NCBI GenBank assembly: GCA_937127125.1
Contig: CAKZLO010000044.1
Coordinates: forward strand, 1 to 63,769
DNA: 63,769 nucleotides
Direction: 5' to 3'
Origin: an uncultured Ardenticatenia bacterium
GTDB lineage: Bacteria > Chloroflexota > Anaerolineae > 4572-78 > NAK82
The translations under genes were made by a program, and so were the position numbers. How positions within the stretch are numbered: position 1 is the stretch's first letter; every line of letters begins with the position of its first letter. A model generated the notes under the pieces. That model had not been told where the DNA came from. It made no database searches and saw only the letters and a list, made by a program, of their open reading frames with translations. Positions 1-8,363 of this stretch are shown here, in pieces.

Positions 1-52
1 ATCATCATTGGCACATCTAATCTCCTTCCTGATGTCACAATTATGACTCCAT

Positions 53-73
53 TTTGACATGAATTTGACATGA
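53..73 (+). promoter_or_regulatory. Tandem TTTGACATGA direct repeat upstream of the DeoR gene
   Basis: The decamer TTTGACATGA occurs at 53-62 and 64-73, about 100 bases before the DeoR start. Each copy holds a TTGACA, but no well-spaced -10 follows; the nearest TATATT at 94-99 lies 23 bases after the second copy. It may be a regulator site, a promoter part, or both. Confidence 0.35.
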
Positions 74-164
74 TAGCGATAGTTACACTACACTATATTA
101 AACTCATTATTCGTATGCACTTACGGGTCTATCCTCTGGTTTTAGGAGGGAACACGTACTGGCT

Positions 165-953
165 ATGCTTGCGGGACAGAGGTTAGAGGCTCTGCTAGAG
201 TTGCTTCAGGAAAGTGGAGTGGGGCGTATTGCTGAATTGGCAGAGCGTCTAGGTGTCTCCACTATGACTATTCGACGTGACTTGAACAAGCTGGAGGCAC
301 AAGGTCAGGTACGTCGTATTTTTGGTGGTGCTGTGCTGGAGCGAATAGTCACGCGCGAGCCCTCTCTAGAGGCTCGTGAGCTAGTGCGTGAACGCGAAAA
401 GATGGCAATTGGCGCTGCAGCCGCTCAGCTGATCAATGAGGGTGACATTGTCATCCTCGATGCCGGCAGCTCAACGTTGTGTCTGGCTAAACACTTGCAC
501 GGTTCTAAAGGACTCACAATAGTAACCCACTCGTTACCTGTTATGTGGGAACTAGCCGACGAGTCCAACATTAGCGTGGTCGCATTAGGTGGAGAACTTA
601 ATCACCAGCAAAAATATTTTCATGGGCCATTGGCTGAATATGGGCTACGCCAGATGCGCATTGACAAAGTCTTCCTTGGAATTCACGGCGTGCATGCTCA
701 ACATGGTCTTAGTGAAATCACCTTTACAGATATCCCGCTCAAGCGGTTGTTTATGCGAATCAGCCGGGAAACTATTGTTTTGGCGGATAGTAGTAAGATT
801 GGCCTGGCATCTTTCTTCCGTCTGTGTCCGGTGTCCGAGGTAGACGTAGTCGTTACCGATGCTCGAGCAGATCCGGATGAATTGGCACGATTACAGCAGG
901 TTGGAGTGCAGGTGATTGTGGCTGAAGTCCCTATCAACCAGTATGGACGGTGA
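165..953 (+). CDS. DeoR/GlpR-family sugar-operon transcriptional regulator
   Basis: A 262-residue protein with the DeoR layout. The N-terminal winged helix-turn-helix covers roughly residues 6-58, with the recognition helix in STMTIRRDLNKLE, followed by the family motif RRIFGGAV. The C-terminal DeoRC sugar-phosphate sensor fold (about 75-250) contains the DAGSST segment typical of the phosphosugar-binding loop. AGGAGG at 144-149 lies somewhat far from the ATG, and no better start is visible. It ends three bases before a rhamnulokinase gene, so it probably represses that operon and responds to a phosphorylated deoxysugar. The ligand is inferred from the neighbour only. Confidence 0.88.
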   Translation: MLAGQRLEALLELLQESGVGRIAELAERLGVSTMTIRRDLNKLEAQGQVRRIFGGAVLERIVTREPSLEARELVREREKMAIGAAAAQLINEGDIVILDAGSSTLCLAKHLHGSKGLTIVTHSLPVMWELADESNISVVALGGELNHQQKYFHGPLAEYGLRQMRIDKVFLGIHGVHAQHGLSEITFTDIPLKRLFMRISRETIVLADSSKIGLASFFRLCPVSEVDVVVTDARADPDELARLQQVGVQVIVAEVPINQYGR

Positions 954-956
954 AAG

Positions 957-2450
957 ATGAGTGTATTGGAGCGCTATGTCGCTCTCGACTTGGGTGCTGA
1001 AAGTGGACGTCTTATGTTAGGAATGCTCGACGGCCGCTGTTTGCGGTTGGAGGAGGTGCATCGTTTCCCTAATATCCCAGTACGGGTACTGGGCAGTCTG
1101 CATTGGGATATACTTCATCTCTGGTATGAAGTCATTCAAGGATTGTGTTATGTGTCTACTCGGTATGGTGCACGTTTGGCAGGGATCGCGGTAGATGCGT
1201 GGGCGCAAGACTTTGCGCTTCTGGATCGAAATGGGACACTGCTGGGTTTGCCTTACCATTATCGTGACAACCGCACTGAAGGGGTCTTAGACCATCTACG
1301 TGAACTAGTTCTTGACTGGGAACTCTACCAACGGACGGGTATGCCAGGTTTCGCTATCAGTACGCTGGGTCAGCTGGTGGCTATGCGCCAGCAGCGGAGT
1401 CCAGTATTGGATATTGCCCACACCCTGCTGCTAATGCCTTCTCTGTTCACCTTTTGGTTGAGTGGTAGCTTGGCCAACGAGCTCAGTATTGCTGGCATGA
1501 CGCAGCTATACGACCTAACTGAGAGGAACTGGAGCCCGGTATTGCTAGGGAGGCTTAACTTGTCCACTAGCCTGCCAGCACCTGTGGTTGATACTGCCAC
1601 AGTGGTCGGCCAATTGGTGCGTTCTGTGGCCCAGGAGGTCGGATTGGAGTCTGTTCCCATTATTGCCGCAGCTGGACACGATACCGCCGCTGCTGCTGCT
1701 AGTGTGCCCTATCATACCAGGGATGCTGCCTTCATCAGTTCAGGTACTTGGTCGGTGGTAGGAAAGGAACTGAGCCAGCCCATCATTTCCCACGAGGCTA
1801 TGAAAAGCGGATTTATAAATGAGGTGGGCGCGTGTGGCAGATTTCTATTCGTCTACAACAGCGCGGGATTGTGGCCTCTGCAGGAGTGCCGGCGCCAATG
1901 GTTGCGCGACGGTAACAACTGGAGTTATGCGGATCTTACTAATATGGCGAAGCAATCTCCCCCTTTTGCCACGCTCATTGATCCCGACGATAGTGCCTTT
2001 ATGCGATATGGCAACGTTATGTCCGGGCTTATGGACTTCTGCTGTCGCACACGTCAGGAGATGCCTACGACACCGGGTGGCATTGTACGGTCGTTGCTGG
2101 AAGGATTGGCTTTACGGTACCGTAAGGCAATCTACGACCTAGAGGTGTTGAGCGGTCGTCCCACGGATGTGATCCACATCGTTGGTGGAGGCTCGCAGAA
2201 TGCACTCCTCTGCCAGTTCACAGCGGATGCTGCAAACCAGCCGGTGTTGGCTGGGCCGACGGAGGCTGCTGCCATTGGTACAGTCTTGCTGCAGGCGCTT
2301 GCCTTGGGTAGGCTATCCTCATTAAGCGACGTTAGAGAGGTGGTACTCGCCTCGTGTGAGTTGACAGCTTACGATCCTCATCCTTCGCCTGTCTGGGATG
2401 ACCATTACCATCTTTTCTTGGAAATGATAGAACAGCAGAGACGTACCTGA
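957..2450 (+). CDS. rhaB: Rhamnulokinase (FGGY carbohydrate kinase)
   Basis: A 497-residue FGGY kinase that would phosphorylate L-rhamnulose with ATP in the cytoplasm. The N-terminal phosphate loop appears as ALDLGAESGRLMLG, followed by FPNIPV and LHWDILHLW, which are characteristic of rhamnulokinase rather than xylulokinase. The second half has GHDTAAAAASVP, FISSGTWSVVG and the C-terminal VGGGSQNALLCQ nucleotide-binding segment. Length matches the family. It starts three bases after the DeoR stop with a weak ribosome site, so translational coupling is likely. Isomerase and aldolase partners are not next to it; they may lie upstream of the window. A related ketose such as fuculose cannot be excluded. 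Confidence 0.87.
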   Translation: MSVLERYVALDLGAESGRLMLGMLDGRCLRLEEVHRFPNIPVRVLGSLHWDILHLWYEVIQGLCYVSTRYGARLAGIAVDAWAQDFALLDRNGTLLGLPYHYRDNRTEGVLDHLRELVLDWELYQRTGMPGFAISTLGQLVAMRQQRSPVLDIAHTLLLMPSLFTFWLSGSLANELSIAGMTQLYDLTERNWSPVLLGRLNLSTSLPAPVVDTATVVGQLVRSVAQEVGLESVPIIAAAGHDTAAAAASVPYHTRDAAFISSGTWSVVGKELSQPIISHEAMKSGFINEVGACGRFLFVYNSAGLWPLQECRRQWLRDGNNWSYADLTNMAKQSPPFATLIDPDDSAFMRYGNVMSGLMDFCCRTRQEMPTTPGGIVRSLLEGLALRYRKAIYDLEVLSGRPTDVIHIVGGGSQNALLCQFTADAANQPVLAGPTEAAAIGTVLLQALALGRLSSLSDVREVVLASCELTAYDPHPSPVWDDHYHLFLEMIEQQRRT

Positions 2451-3155
2451 TTAGGTTAACCAGTCTTGTGCGATTATTCCAAGAGGATACCGTCGTCATG
2501 CTGAGCTGGCTTTCAGGTAAGGGGAACACTGACTGAGACTCGCACCACCGGTATGAACAACAGCAACGGTGCCATCCCTGTCTCAGTTTCGCAACCATCC
2601 ATATCCCCTTGGGTCCTGGAGACCCAAGCCTGCTTGATGAAATTAAGCTTCGTCCACCTGGGTTCAATGTAAACAAACTTGTCAGTGCATATTGTTCCGG
2701 GAGTGATTATTGAAAATCACAAGGCCAACTTCTGTGCCTCGAGCATTGTAGAAATCGCAAAAGACATCCCCATACCCAACGAAGGCGCTTGAGGTCTCAA
2801 ACATAGTGTATCTTTGTGATGTCTTGTCTTACTTGACATATTCCACCTCTACCCTGGACATCGTAGATGACCGAGACTCCACCGGAGCCGTTCACACATT
2901 CCGACGCGATCGACGTACCAGTTCAATATACGTTGAAGTGCGCTTTCGTTGTCGGGCGCTCCTAATAATGGAAGCTGTTGTATCTATGACGGCGTTGAGA
3001 AATCTCCCCAAGTCATGGAGATTTCTAGGGAAAAATGGACTCATAAAGCAGGCGATTAAAATATTCTTCAACACTCTCATCTGTGTGGCTTGACGTTGAT
3101 GCCATGTTGAAGTTAATCTAGACGCCAGCGAAGTTTCTGTTGCATACAGAAATGG
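2451..3155. other. Intergenic region with two perfect inverted repeats, no credible gene
   Basis: No open frame here resembles a known protein. Two perfect hairpins stand out: CTTGGGTC/GACCCAAG at 2608-2628 with a five-base loop, and AGAAATCTCC/GGAGATTTCT at 2998-3026 with a nine-base loop. Neither is followed by a T run. The base composition looks like decayed or non-coding DNA. The first hairpin may mark the 3' end of the rhaB transcript. Confidence 0.5.
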
Positions 3156-3183
3156 AAAAATGGCCACCCGTTAGGGTGGCCAT
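3156..3183 (-). terminator. Rho-independent terminator of the tRNA-Val transcript
   Basis: On the minus strand TGGCCACCC, a four-base loop and GGGTGGCCA form a 9-10 bp GC-rich stem followed directly by TTTTT. It lies 24 bases past the tRNA 3' end. Confidence 0.88.
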
Positions 3184-3206
3184 CCTCTTACCAGTACATT
3201 TCACAG

Positions 3207-3280
3207 TGGGCGGTACAAGACTTGAACTTGTGACCTCATGCATGTCAAGCATGCGCTCTAACCAACTGAGCTAACCGCCC
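3207..3280 (-). tRNA. tRNA-Val (anticodon GAC)
   Basis: The minus strand folds as a complete cloverleaf. The acceptor GGGCGGT pairs with ACCGCCC, the D arm is GCTC/GAGC, the anticodon stem CATGC/GCATG has loop TTGACAT (anticodon GAC), the variable loop is AGGTC and the T arm is ACAAG/CTTGT. The discriminator base is A. No CCA is encoded. A promoter lies just upstream and a terminator just downstream, so it is a single-gene unit. Confidence 0.95.
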
Positions 3281-3301
3281 TGGCTGAACTTCTCACCTCA
3301 T

Positions 3302-3329
3302 ATTATACATCATCCTTGCCTAAATGCAA
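3302..3329 (-). promoter_or_regulatory. Promoter of tRNA-Val
   Basis: On the minus strand TTGCAT (3324-3329), a 16-base spacer and TATAAT (3302-3307) lie about 22 bases before the tRNA 5' end. Confidence 0.7.
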
Positions 3330-3412
3330 GCTCGCGCTTGGCTCTTAACCATGGATCTCCTCAACACACTAGTGGCATCGACATCGGATATTTTGGGTTT
3401 TTTGGAAAGTCA

Positions 3413-3451
3413 GCGCCAAAAATTGGCGCGCGCACATAGCTAGGCTATAAT
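3413..3451 (+). promoter_or_regulatory. fumC promoter with overlapping palindromic operator
   Basis: TTGGCG (3423-3428), a 17-base spacer and TATAAT (3446-3451) form a good promoter. The perfect inverted repeat GCGCCAA-AAA-TTGGCGC (3413-3429) covers the whole -35 box, so a bound protein would block polymerase. Which regulator binds is not known. Confidence 0.65.
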
Positions 3452-3551
3452 CGTTGCTGCAGAGGGCGGTTCTCCACGCTGACTGATACATCGTAATAGC
3501 CGTTCCACGAGGACACACGGCACATTGGGCCTTGAACGTAAGGAGGAGAAA

Positions 3552-4952
3552 GTGGTTGATTATCGTGTCGAGAGGGATTCACTGGGCGAAGTGCGCGTGC
3601 CAGCCGATCGTCTGTATGGAGCTCAGACCCAACGCGCGTTGCAGAATTTTCCTATCAGCGGTTTGCGATTGCCACGTCCGTTCATCCGGGCACTAGGGTT
3701 GATCAAAGGCGCCGCGGCCGACGCCAACCGCGAGCTCGGGCTGCTCGATCCTCAGCTGGCGCAGGCCATCCGCCAGGCAGCTGAGGAAGTCGCCAATGGA
3801 GAGTGGGATGAGCATTTCCCGGTAGATGTCTTTCAAAGCGGTTCGGGAACCTCGACCAATATGAACGCCAACGAGGTGATTGCCAATCGTGCTACACAGC
3901 TCCTGGGTGGAGAGATTTCCTCACGGCTGGTGCATCCCAACGATCACGTTAACATGTGTCAGTCCTCCAATGATGTGATTCCCACTGCCATTCACGTCAG
4001 CGCCTATCAGGTGACAAATGAGGTGCTGCTGCCAGGGTTGCGTCATCTCCACACTGTCATGCAACAACGTGCTGCCGAGCTGAACGGAGTGGTGAAGACA
4101 GGCCGCACCCACTTGATGGATGCCCTACCTGTTCGAATGGGGCAAGAAGTAAGCGGCTGGGCCTTTCAGATCGCTCAGGGGATCGAGCGGGTCGAGGGAT
4201 GTCTGCCGCGCCTGGCCCAGCTGACCATCGGTGGGACTGCGGTCGGCACTGGTCTGAATGCCCATCCCGAGTTTGCAGCACGTGTTGTGCAGGTGCTGGC
4301 CGAACGTACCGACTTGCCTTTCGTGGTGTGTCCGAACCACTTCGCTGCCCAGGCAGCGTTGGATACGATTGCCGAGCTGAGTGGACATCTCAAGGTAATC
4401 GCGTGCGCATTGATGAAGATCGCTAACGATGTGCGCTGGATGAGCAGTGGACCGATCGCCGGCTTGGGCGAAATTACCCTGCCTGCTTTGCAGCCTGGTT
4501 CCAGCATTATGGCAGGCAAGGTGAACCCGGTTATGTGCGAGTCGGTGATTATGGTGTGCGCCCAAGTCATGGCTAATGATATGGCAATCGCTCTAGGTGA
4601 CGCGTTGGGCAACTTTGAGCTTAATACTATGATGCCGTTGATTGCCTATAATGTGCTTCAGTCGCTCACTATCTTGGGCAATGCAGCGCGCCTGTTTGCG
4701 GATAATGCCATTGCCGGCTTCATCATCAACCGTCAGCGCATCAAGGAGAATATCGAACGCAATCCCATTCTGGTTTCGGCGCTCAATCCGTTGATCGGCT
4801 ATGACAAAGCTGCCGAGATCGCGCGGCGCGCCTATGCCGAGCGACGACGCGTGCGCCACGTGGCCGCGGAAATGACAGGGATCAAACCGCAAGAGTTGCT
4901 CAAACTCCTCGATCCAGGCCGTATGACTGAAGGGGGGATTTTGTCGCGCTGA
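3552..4952 (+). CDS. fumC: Class II fumarate hydratase
   Basis: Interconverts fumarate and L-malate in the TCA cycle; class II enzymes are iron-free homotetramers in the cytoplasm. The protein (466 residues from the chosen start) carries the family signature GSSIMAGKVNP, the substrate segment SGSGTSTNMNANEV and the TGRTHLMDA loop with its catalytic histidine. I chose GTG at 3552 because AAGGAGG at 3540-3546 sits five bases before it; an in-frame TTG at 3525 would start before that ribosome site. Aspartase shares the fold, but TNMNANEV and overall similarity favour fumarase. It is a single-gene unit with its own promoter. Confidence 0.93.
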   Translation: MVDYRVERDSLGEVRVPADRLYGAQTQRALQNFPISGLRLPRPFIRALGLIKGAAADANRELGLLDPQLAQAIRQAAEEVANGEWDEHFPVDVFQSGSGTSTNMNANEVIANRATQLLGGEISSRLVHPNDHVNMCQSSNDVIPTAIHVSAYQVTNEVLLPGLRHLHTVMQQRAAELNGVVKTGRTHLMDALPVRMGQEVSGWAFQIAQGIERVEGCLPRLAQLTIGGTAVGTGLNAHPEFAARVVQVLAERTDLPFVVCPNHFAAQAALDTIAELSGHLKVIACALMKIANDVRWMSSGPIAGLGEITLPALQPGSSIMAGKVNPVMCESVIMVCAQVMANDMAIALGDALGNFELNTMMPLIAYNVLQSLTILGNAARLFADNAIAGFIINRQRIKENIERNPILVSALNPLIGYDKAAEIARRAYAERRRVRHVAAEMTGIKPQELLKLLDPGRMTEGGILSR

Positions 4953-5151
4953 CCCGCGTCGCCGGACTTTCTTGACCGCTGTGTTGGGGAACCAAGCGCA
5001 TCCCGCTGCCTTGGACCTGATGCTTCCTGGCGAAACAGTCCATTCTGTGTCTTGCTGCACCTCAATCGAAGTGGCAAAATTTTCGGGGTGCACCGCAGGT
5101 GTGGTATAGTAGCGATCAATCCGGGTGGCTTTCTTCACAAAGAGATCGAGG

Positions 5152-6426
5152 ATGATACAACGGGTTGCGATGATCAGTGTCCACACATGCCCTCTGGCGA
5201 CCTTGGGCGGCAAGGAGACAGGGGGCATGAATGTCTACGTGCGTGATCTGACGCGGGAGCTCGCGCGACGACACATCACGGTAGATGTCTATACGCGTTC
5301 TCAGAACCCTGCTATTCCCCGCGTATCCGGTCGTCGGCGGCTGGGCAGCAGTGCTCGCGTCATTCACATCCCTGCCGGTCCCGAGCAGCCGCTTGACAAG
5401 AACCTGGTGTTCAATTATCTGCCCGAGTTTGTGGCGCGCGTGCAGGAGTTTGCTCGCCAGGAGGGTCTCAAGTATGACATTATCCACAGTCATTACTGGC
5501 TCTCTGGCTGGGCAGCGCGCGAGTTGCGTGCCGTCTGGCATGTCCCCATCGTTCATATGTTCCACACATTAGGGTACTCCAAGAACCTGATCGCGGCACC
5601 CGAGGAACGTGAAAGCGAGTGGCGCATCGAGGTGGAGAGGCAGGTCATGCAGTTTGTGGATTGCTTGATCGCTGCCACTCCACTGGAGAAGTCTGATATG
5701 GTGACGGTATATGGCGCCGAAGAGACCAAAATCGTTGTCGTGCCGCCAGGCGTTGATCGACGCCTCTTTCGCCCTATACCGCGGGCTGAGGCACAGGCAC
5801 ATTTTGGCATGCCGCCTGGCCATCATATGGTGCTGTTCGTGGGGCGCATTCAGCCGCTCAAGGGCATTGACACGCTTCTTCGTGCCATGAAGTTGGTAGT
5901 CGAACAGTTTCCCAACTGGAGAGAAGATCTCTGCGTGTGTATCATCGGTGGCGACCCGGGAGATTCCGGTGAAACAGAATTGCAGCGGCTGTATCAGCTG
6001 CGTGATGAGCTCGGCATCAGCGACTTGGTCATCTTTATGGGGGCCCGTGATCAGGACTCACTCGTATGGCACTACTCTGCTGCTGACGTGGTGGTGATGC
6101 CTTCGCACTACGAGTCGTTCGGCATGGTAGCACTTGAGGCGATGGCCTGCGGGACACCCGTGATCGGTGCTGATGTGGGAGGACTTTCCTTTAGCATTCA
6201 AAACGGCTATAACGGCTTCTTGGTACCGGGACGGGATCCTCAGGCGTTGGCAGAAAAGATCTTGCTGATCCTGAAACACCCCTTCTTGCGCGATCAGCTG
6301 GGCGAGCAGGCACTGCTCACCACCGAACGGTATGATTGGCATCACATCGCCGATGAGATCCTCGAAGTGTATGCCCTAGCGCTGAGTAGCCGATCTGCTG
6401 CTAAGGCATTGGTGGGTGCATCCTGA
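5152..6426 (+). CDS. GT-B family 4 glycosyltransferase, sucrose-phosphate-synthase/MshA-like
   Basis: A retaining GT4 glycosyltransferase of about 424 residues. The N-terminal GT-B domain begins MISVHTCPLATLGGKETGG, with the GGMNVYVRDL donor/acceptor loop shared by sucrose synthases and MshA. The C-terminal domain has FVGRIQPLKGIDTLL and the E-x7-E motif in HYESFGMVALEAMACG, which holds the nucleotide sugar. Start is uncertain: ATG 5152 follows AAGAGA by about seven bases, while GTG 5125 and ATG 5170 are also in frame. The acceptor cannot be read from the sequence; compatible-solute sucrose synthesis or an inositol/glycolipid glycoside are both possible. A weak TATAGT (5105-5110) lies upstream. 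Confidence 0.85.
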   Translation: MIQRVAMISVHTCPLATLGGKETGGMNVYVRDLTRELARRHITVDVYTRSQNPAIPRVSGRRRLGSSARVIHIPAGPEQPLDKNLVFNYLPEFVARVQEFARQEGLKYDIIHSHYWLSGWAARELRAVWHVPIVHMFHTLGYSKNLIAAPEERESEWRIEVERQVMQFVDCLIAATPLEKSDMVTVYGAEETKIVVVPPGVDRRLFRPIPRAEAQAHFGMPPGHHMVLFVGRIQPLKGIDTLLRAMKLVVEQFPNWREDLCVCIIGGDPGDSGETELQRLYQLRDELGISDLVIFMGARDQDSLVWHYSAADVVVMPSHYESFGMVALEAMACGTPVIGADVGGLSFSIQNGYNGFLVPGRDPQALAEKILLILKHPFLRDQLGEQALLTTERYDWHHIADEILEVYALALSSRSAAKALVGAS

Positions 6427-6527
6427 TGGAGGAGTCATAGATCGCTCGCAGGAGATCGTGCTGGACAATTTCGGTTAGTGGCATTGCATTCCATCAAGCG
6501 CTAAGATGAAGTCACTGGAGAACACCT

Positions 6528-6986
6528 ATGTCACCTGGAAATGAGATCGTGGATTTAGGCCCCGAAGATGTCCGGCCGGTAACACCTTCTGAACCGGGAG
6601 TCTCCTCTGAGAAAGAGCGAGCAGCGACACAACCACCCGCCGAGGCTATCCCATCTTCTAATTCTAATATCGAGGGGTTACCACGCGCCACCTTCTTTGG
6701 AAATGCCTATGATCTGACCGCCTTGGGTGCGCTTGTCAGCGGAATCCTGGTGCTGGGTTCGTGCCTGACGTGCAACACGGCCACCTATTGTTTGCCTGTA
6801 TTGCCCATTGCGTTGGGCGTGGTCGGCCTTGTGGCAGCGAATCAATCTGTGGACGCCCGCCGCACCCGCATTTGGTCGTGGATCGGCATCGCGGCGGGCG
6901 TTCTGCTTATCTTGCTCGCGTTGGCTGCAGTTGTTCTTTACGTTGCCTTCGTCGTGTTACTGGTCTATCTGGGTGAGCTCGAGTGA
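6528..6986 (+). CDS. Small membrane protein with disordered N-terminus (DUF4190-like)
   Basis: A 152-residue protein of unknown function. Residues 1-60 are rich in Pro, Ser and Glu and probably disordered. Three hydrophobic segments follow, at about 68-85, 90-108 and 115-148, with an acidic C-terminal LGELE. The layout resembles DUF4190-type proteins. Two cysteines lie between the first hydrophobic segments (SCLTCNTATYC). GGAG at 6517-6520 is seven bases before the ATG. It converges with the DUF4349 lipoprotein gene, three bases away. Confidence 0.75.
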   Translation: MSPGNEIVDLGPEDVRPVTPSEPGVSSEKERAATQPPAEAIPSSNSNIEGLPRATFFGNAYDLTALGALVSGILVLGSCLTCNTATYCLPVLPIALGVVGLVAANQSVDARRTRIWSWIGIAAGVLLILLALAAVVLYVAFVVLLVYLGELE

Positions 6987-6989
6987 GCG

Positions 6990-7946
6990 CTACACCTTCA
7001 CAGAGCGACGGCGCCATATTCCACGGACGATGCGCGCCAGCACCCAAAGCGGTAGCGCTACGATCACCAGCAGTGGCAACAGGAAGATAATCGCCCAAAT
7101 TGCCACGGTACCAACGACTTGGAGGGCGGCAACTAATGCCTGCAGAGCACGTTTGGCTATCCCCTGAGGCTCCCAACCTGTTGTCGCTACCGGCTGTTGA
7201 AGCACATCAGGGATCAGATCGATCGAGATAGTGGACAGGGCTGCCAGATTTGCCAGGTAGCGCAGCCGTCCCTCAATCTGTTCGATCTGACCACGCACGT
7301 TGGATAGCTCGCGATACACCTCAAGGATGTCTTGTGTGCGTCCTACCTTAAGGCGTTCCTCGAGGAGCTTTTGCAAAGCTTGTTCGGTGCGTTCGAGATT
7401 GATTTTGCGCGCACGCAGGTCAGTGTACTCTTGGGTCACGTCCTCGCTATTAGTGGTCTCTTTCTCGACTCGCACTGCCAGGGCGCGCAGAGATGCCAGA
7501 GTATCTTGATACTTTTCAGCCGGCACACGAATTACAATCGTGCCACGCTTTACACCATCCTGTAGATACAAGTTGCTATTGGCCACATAACCGCCTTGTT
7601 TAACCGCTAGGGCGCTGATTTCTGCGGCCGCTTGCCCAGCGTCCTGCACAACTAGTTCCATCGAGCCTGAGTATACGACGACGCGCTCCTCTTGCATGGC
7701 TGGCAGGTTGGGAATCTCCACCGGGATATCCCAGTGTTGCATACCAGAGAAGGTTGCGTCATTGCTGAACTCTTTCTGCGGTGCAACAGCCTGTCGAGCT
7801 GGAATTGCTATGGGTGGGGTGGGGGCCACTCCCTCGGCCACCATAGTTTCGGAGTCAGACGGCAAGGCGACGCGCAGGCTGGTGCACGCGCCGAGCGTTA
7901 TCACGATTGCCAGTAGAGCGAGACAACCCAACGTTCTCTTTATCAT
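6990..7946 (-). CDS. DUF4349-domain lipoprotein
   Basis: A 318-residue secreted lipoprotein. The N-terminus has a basic, hydrophobic signal and the lipobox LGAC, so Cys21 would be lipidated. A DUF4349 domain (about 90-250) begins VVYSGSMELVVQD and contains a coiled coil around DLRARKINLERTEQAL. A transmembrane segment (about 277-303) and a basic tail follow, so the protein is anchored at both ends. AGGAGG sits five bases before the ATG. DUF4349 proteins are widespread in Chloroflexota and Gram-positives; their function is unknown, though an envelope role is usually assumed. Confidence 0.85.
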   Translation of the reverse strand: MIKRTLGCLALLAIVITLGACTSLRVALPSDSETMVAEGVAPTPPIAIPARQAVAPQKEFSNDATFSGMQHWDIPVEIPNLPAMQEERVVVYSGSMELVVQDAGQAAAEISALAVKQGGYVANSNLYLQDGVKRGTIVIRVPAEKYQDTLASLRALAVRVEKETTNSEDVTQEYTDLRARKINLERTEQALQKLLEERLKVGRTQDILEVYRELSNVRGQIEQIEGRLRYLANLAALSTISIDLIPDVLQQPVATTGWEPQGIAKRALQALVAALQVVGTVAIWAIIFLLPLLVIVALPLWVLARIVRGIWRRRSVKV

Positions 7947-8034
7947 AAGTGCCTCCTGGAAAGTTCATGCGGCAGCTGGTTCTGCTTTGTCAGACGCGTT
8001 GCGCTGGCGTTCGGTTCCCATCCGCTCGACGCAC

Positions 8035-8062
8035 AAAAAAAGAGCGCACCTTTCGTGCGCTC
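8035..8062 (-). terminator. Strong rho-independent terminator
   Basis: On the minus strand GAGCGCAC, loop GAAAG and GTGCGCTC are followed by seven or more T residues. It ends the candidate RNA described next. Confidence 0.9.
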
Positions 8063-8259
8063 GTAAGCTCTTGCAAAAGAGAACCCCGCCATGCCGTGTG
8101 ACAATCCAGCAACTTTGAGTCTGCTCGCGCAGGTGGAAGCCTCTCTGGTGGCTCTGCCTCGCCCGAGAGCAGGCCTCGCATCCCCACCACGAATTTGGCC
8201 TCCAAAAGGTACAACTGTTGGCTCAAATCGCGTGGTGCATCACGCACATGGCAGGGTCT
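8035..8259 (-). ncRNA. Candidate structured non-coding RNA of about 225 nt (6S-like size)
   Basis: A promoter (8266-8294) and a strong terminator (8035-8062) bracket a stretch with no credible protein. The transcript ends pair over 11 bp: ACCCTGCCATG (8257-8247) with CATGGCGGGGT (8093-8083, one G-U), closing a domain. Inside, CACCACG (8237-8231) pairs with CGTGGTG (8191-8185), and AUUUG-(A)-GCC with GGC-CAAAU extends that hairpin. Further short stems are possible in the 3' half. Size, closing stem and terminator suit 6S RNA, but the strong internal hairpin is not the classic 6S rod, so the class is open. An 85-residue reading frame on this strand runs through the terminator and is probably not translated. 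Confidence 0.55.
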
Positions 8260-8265
8260 ATTTTT

Positions 8266-8294
8266 ATCTTATCACAAGCCGCAAAAATTGGCAA
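8266..8294 (-). promoter_or_regulatory. Promoter of the candidate RNA
   Basis: On the minus strand TTGCCA (8289-8294), a 17-base spacer and TAAGAT (8266-8271) predict transcription from about 8259. Confidence 0.65.
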
Positions 8295-8363
8295 GCCACA
8301 AACACGCGTGTGCAAATTTTGTAGTCCGCTCCTCACCACCCTCCTTTCACGATTCCCCGCCCT

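Noticed and set aside
2892-3167. 91-residue frame on the minus strand
   Set aside because: It begins inside the tRNA terminator, has no ribosome site and resembles no family.
7990-8247. 85-residue frame on the minus strand
   Set aside because: It runs through a strong terminator and overlaps the structured RNA candidate.
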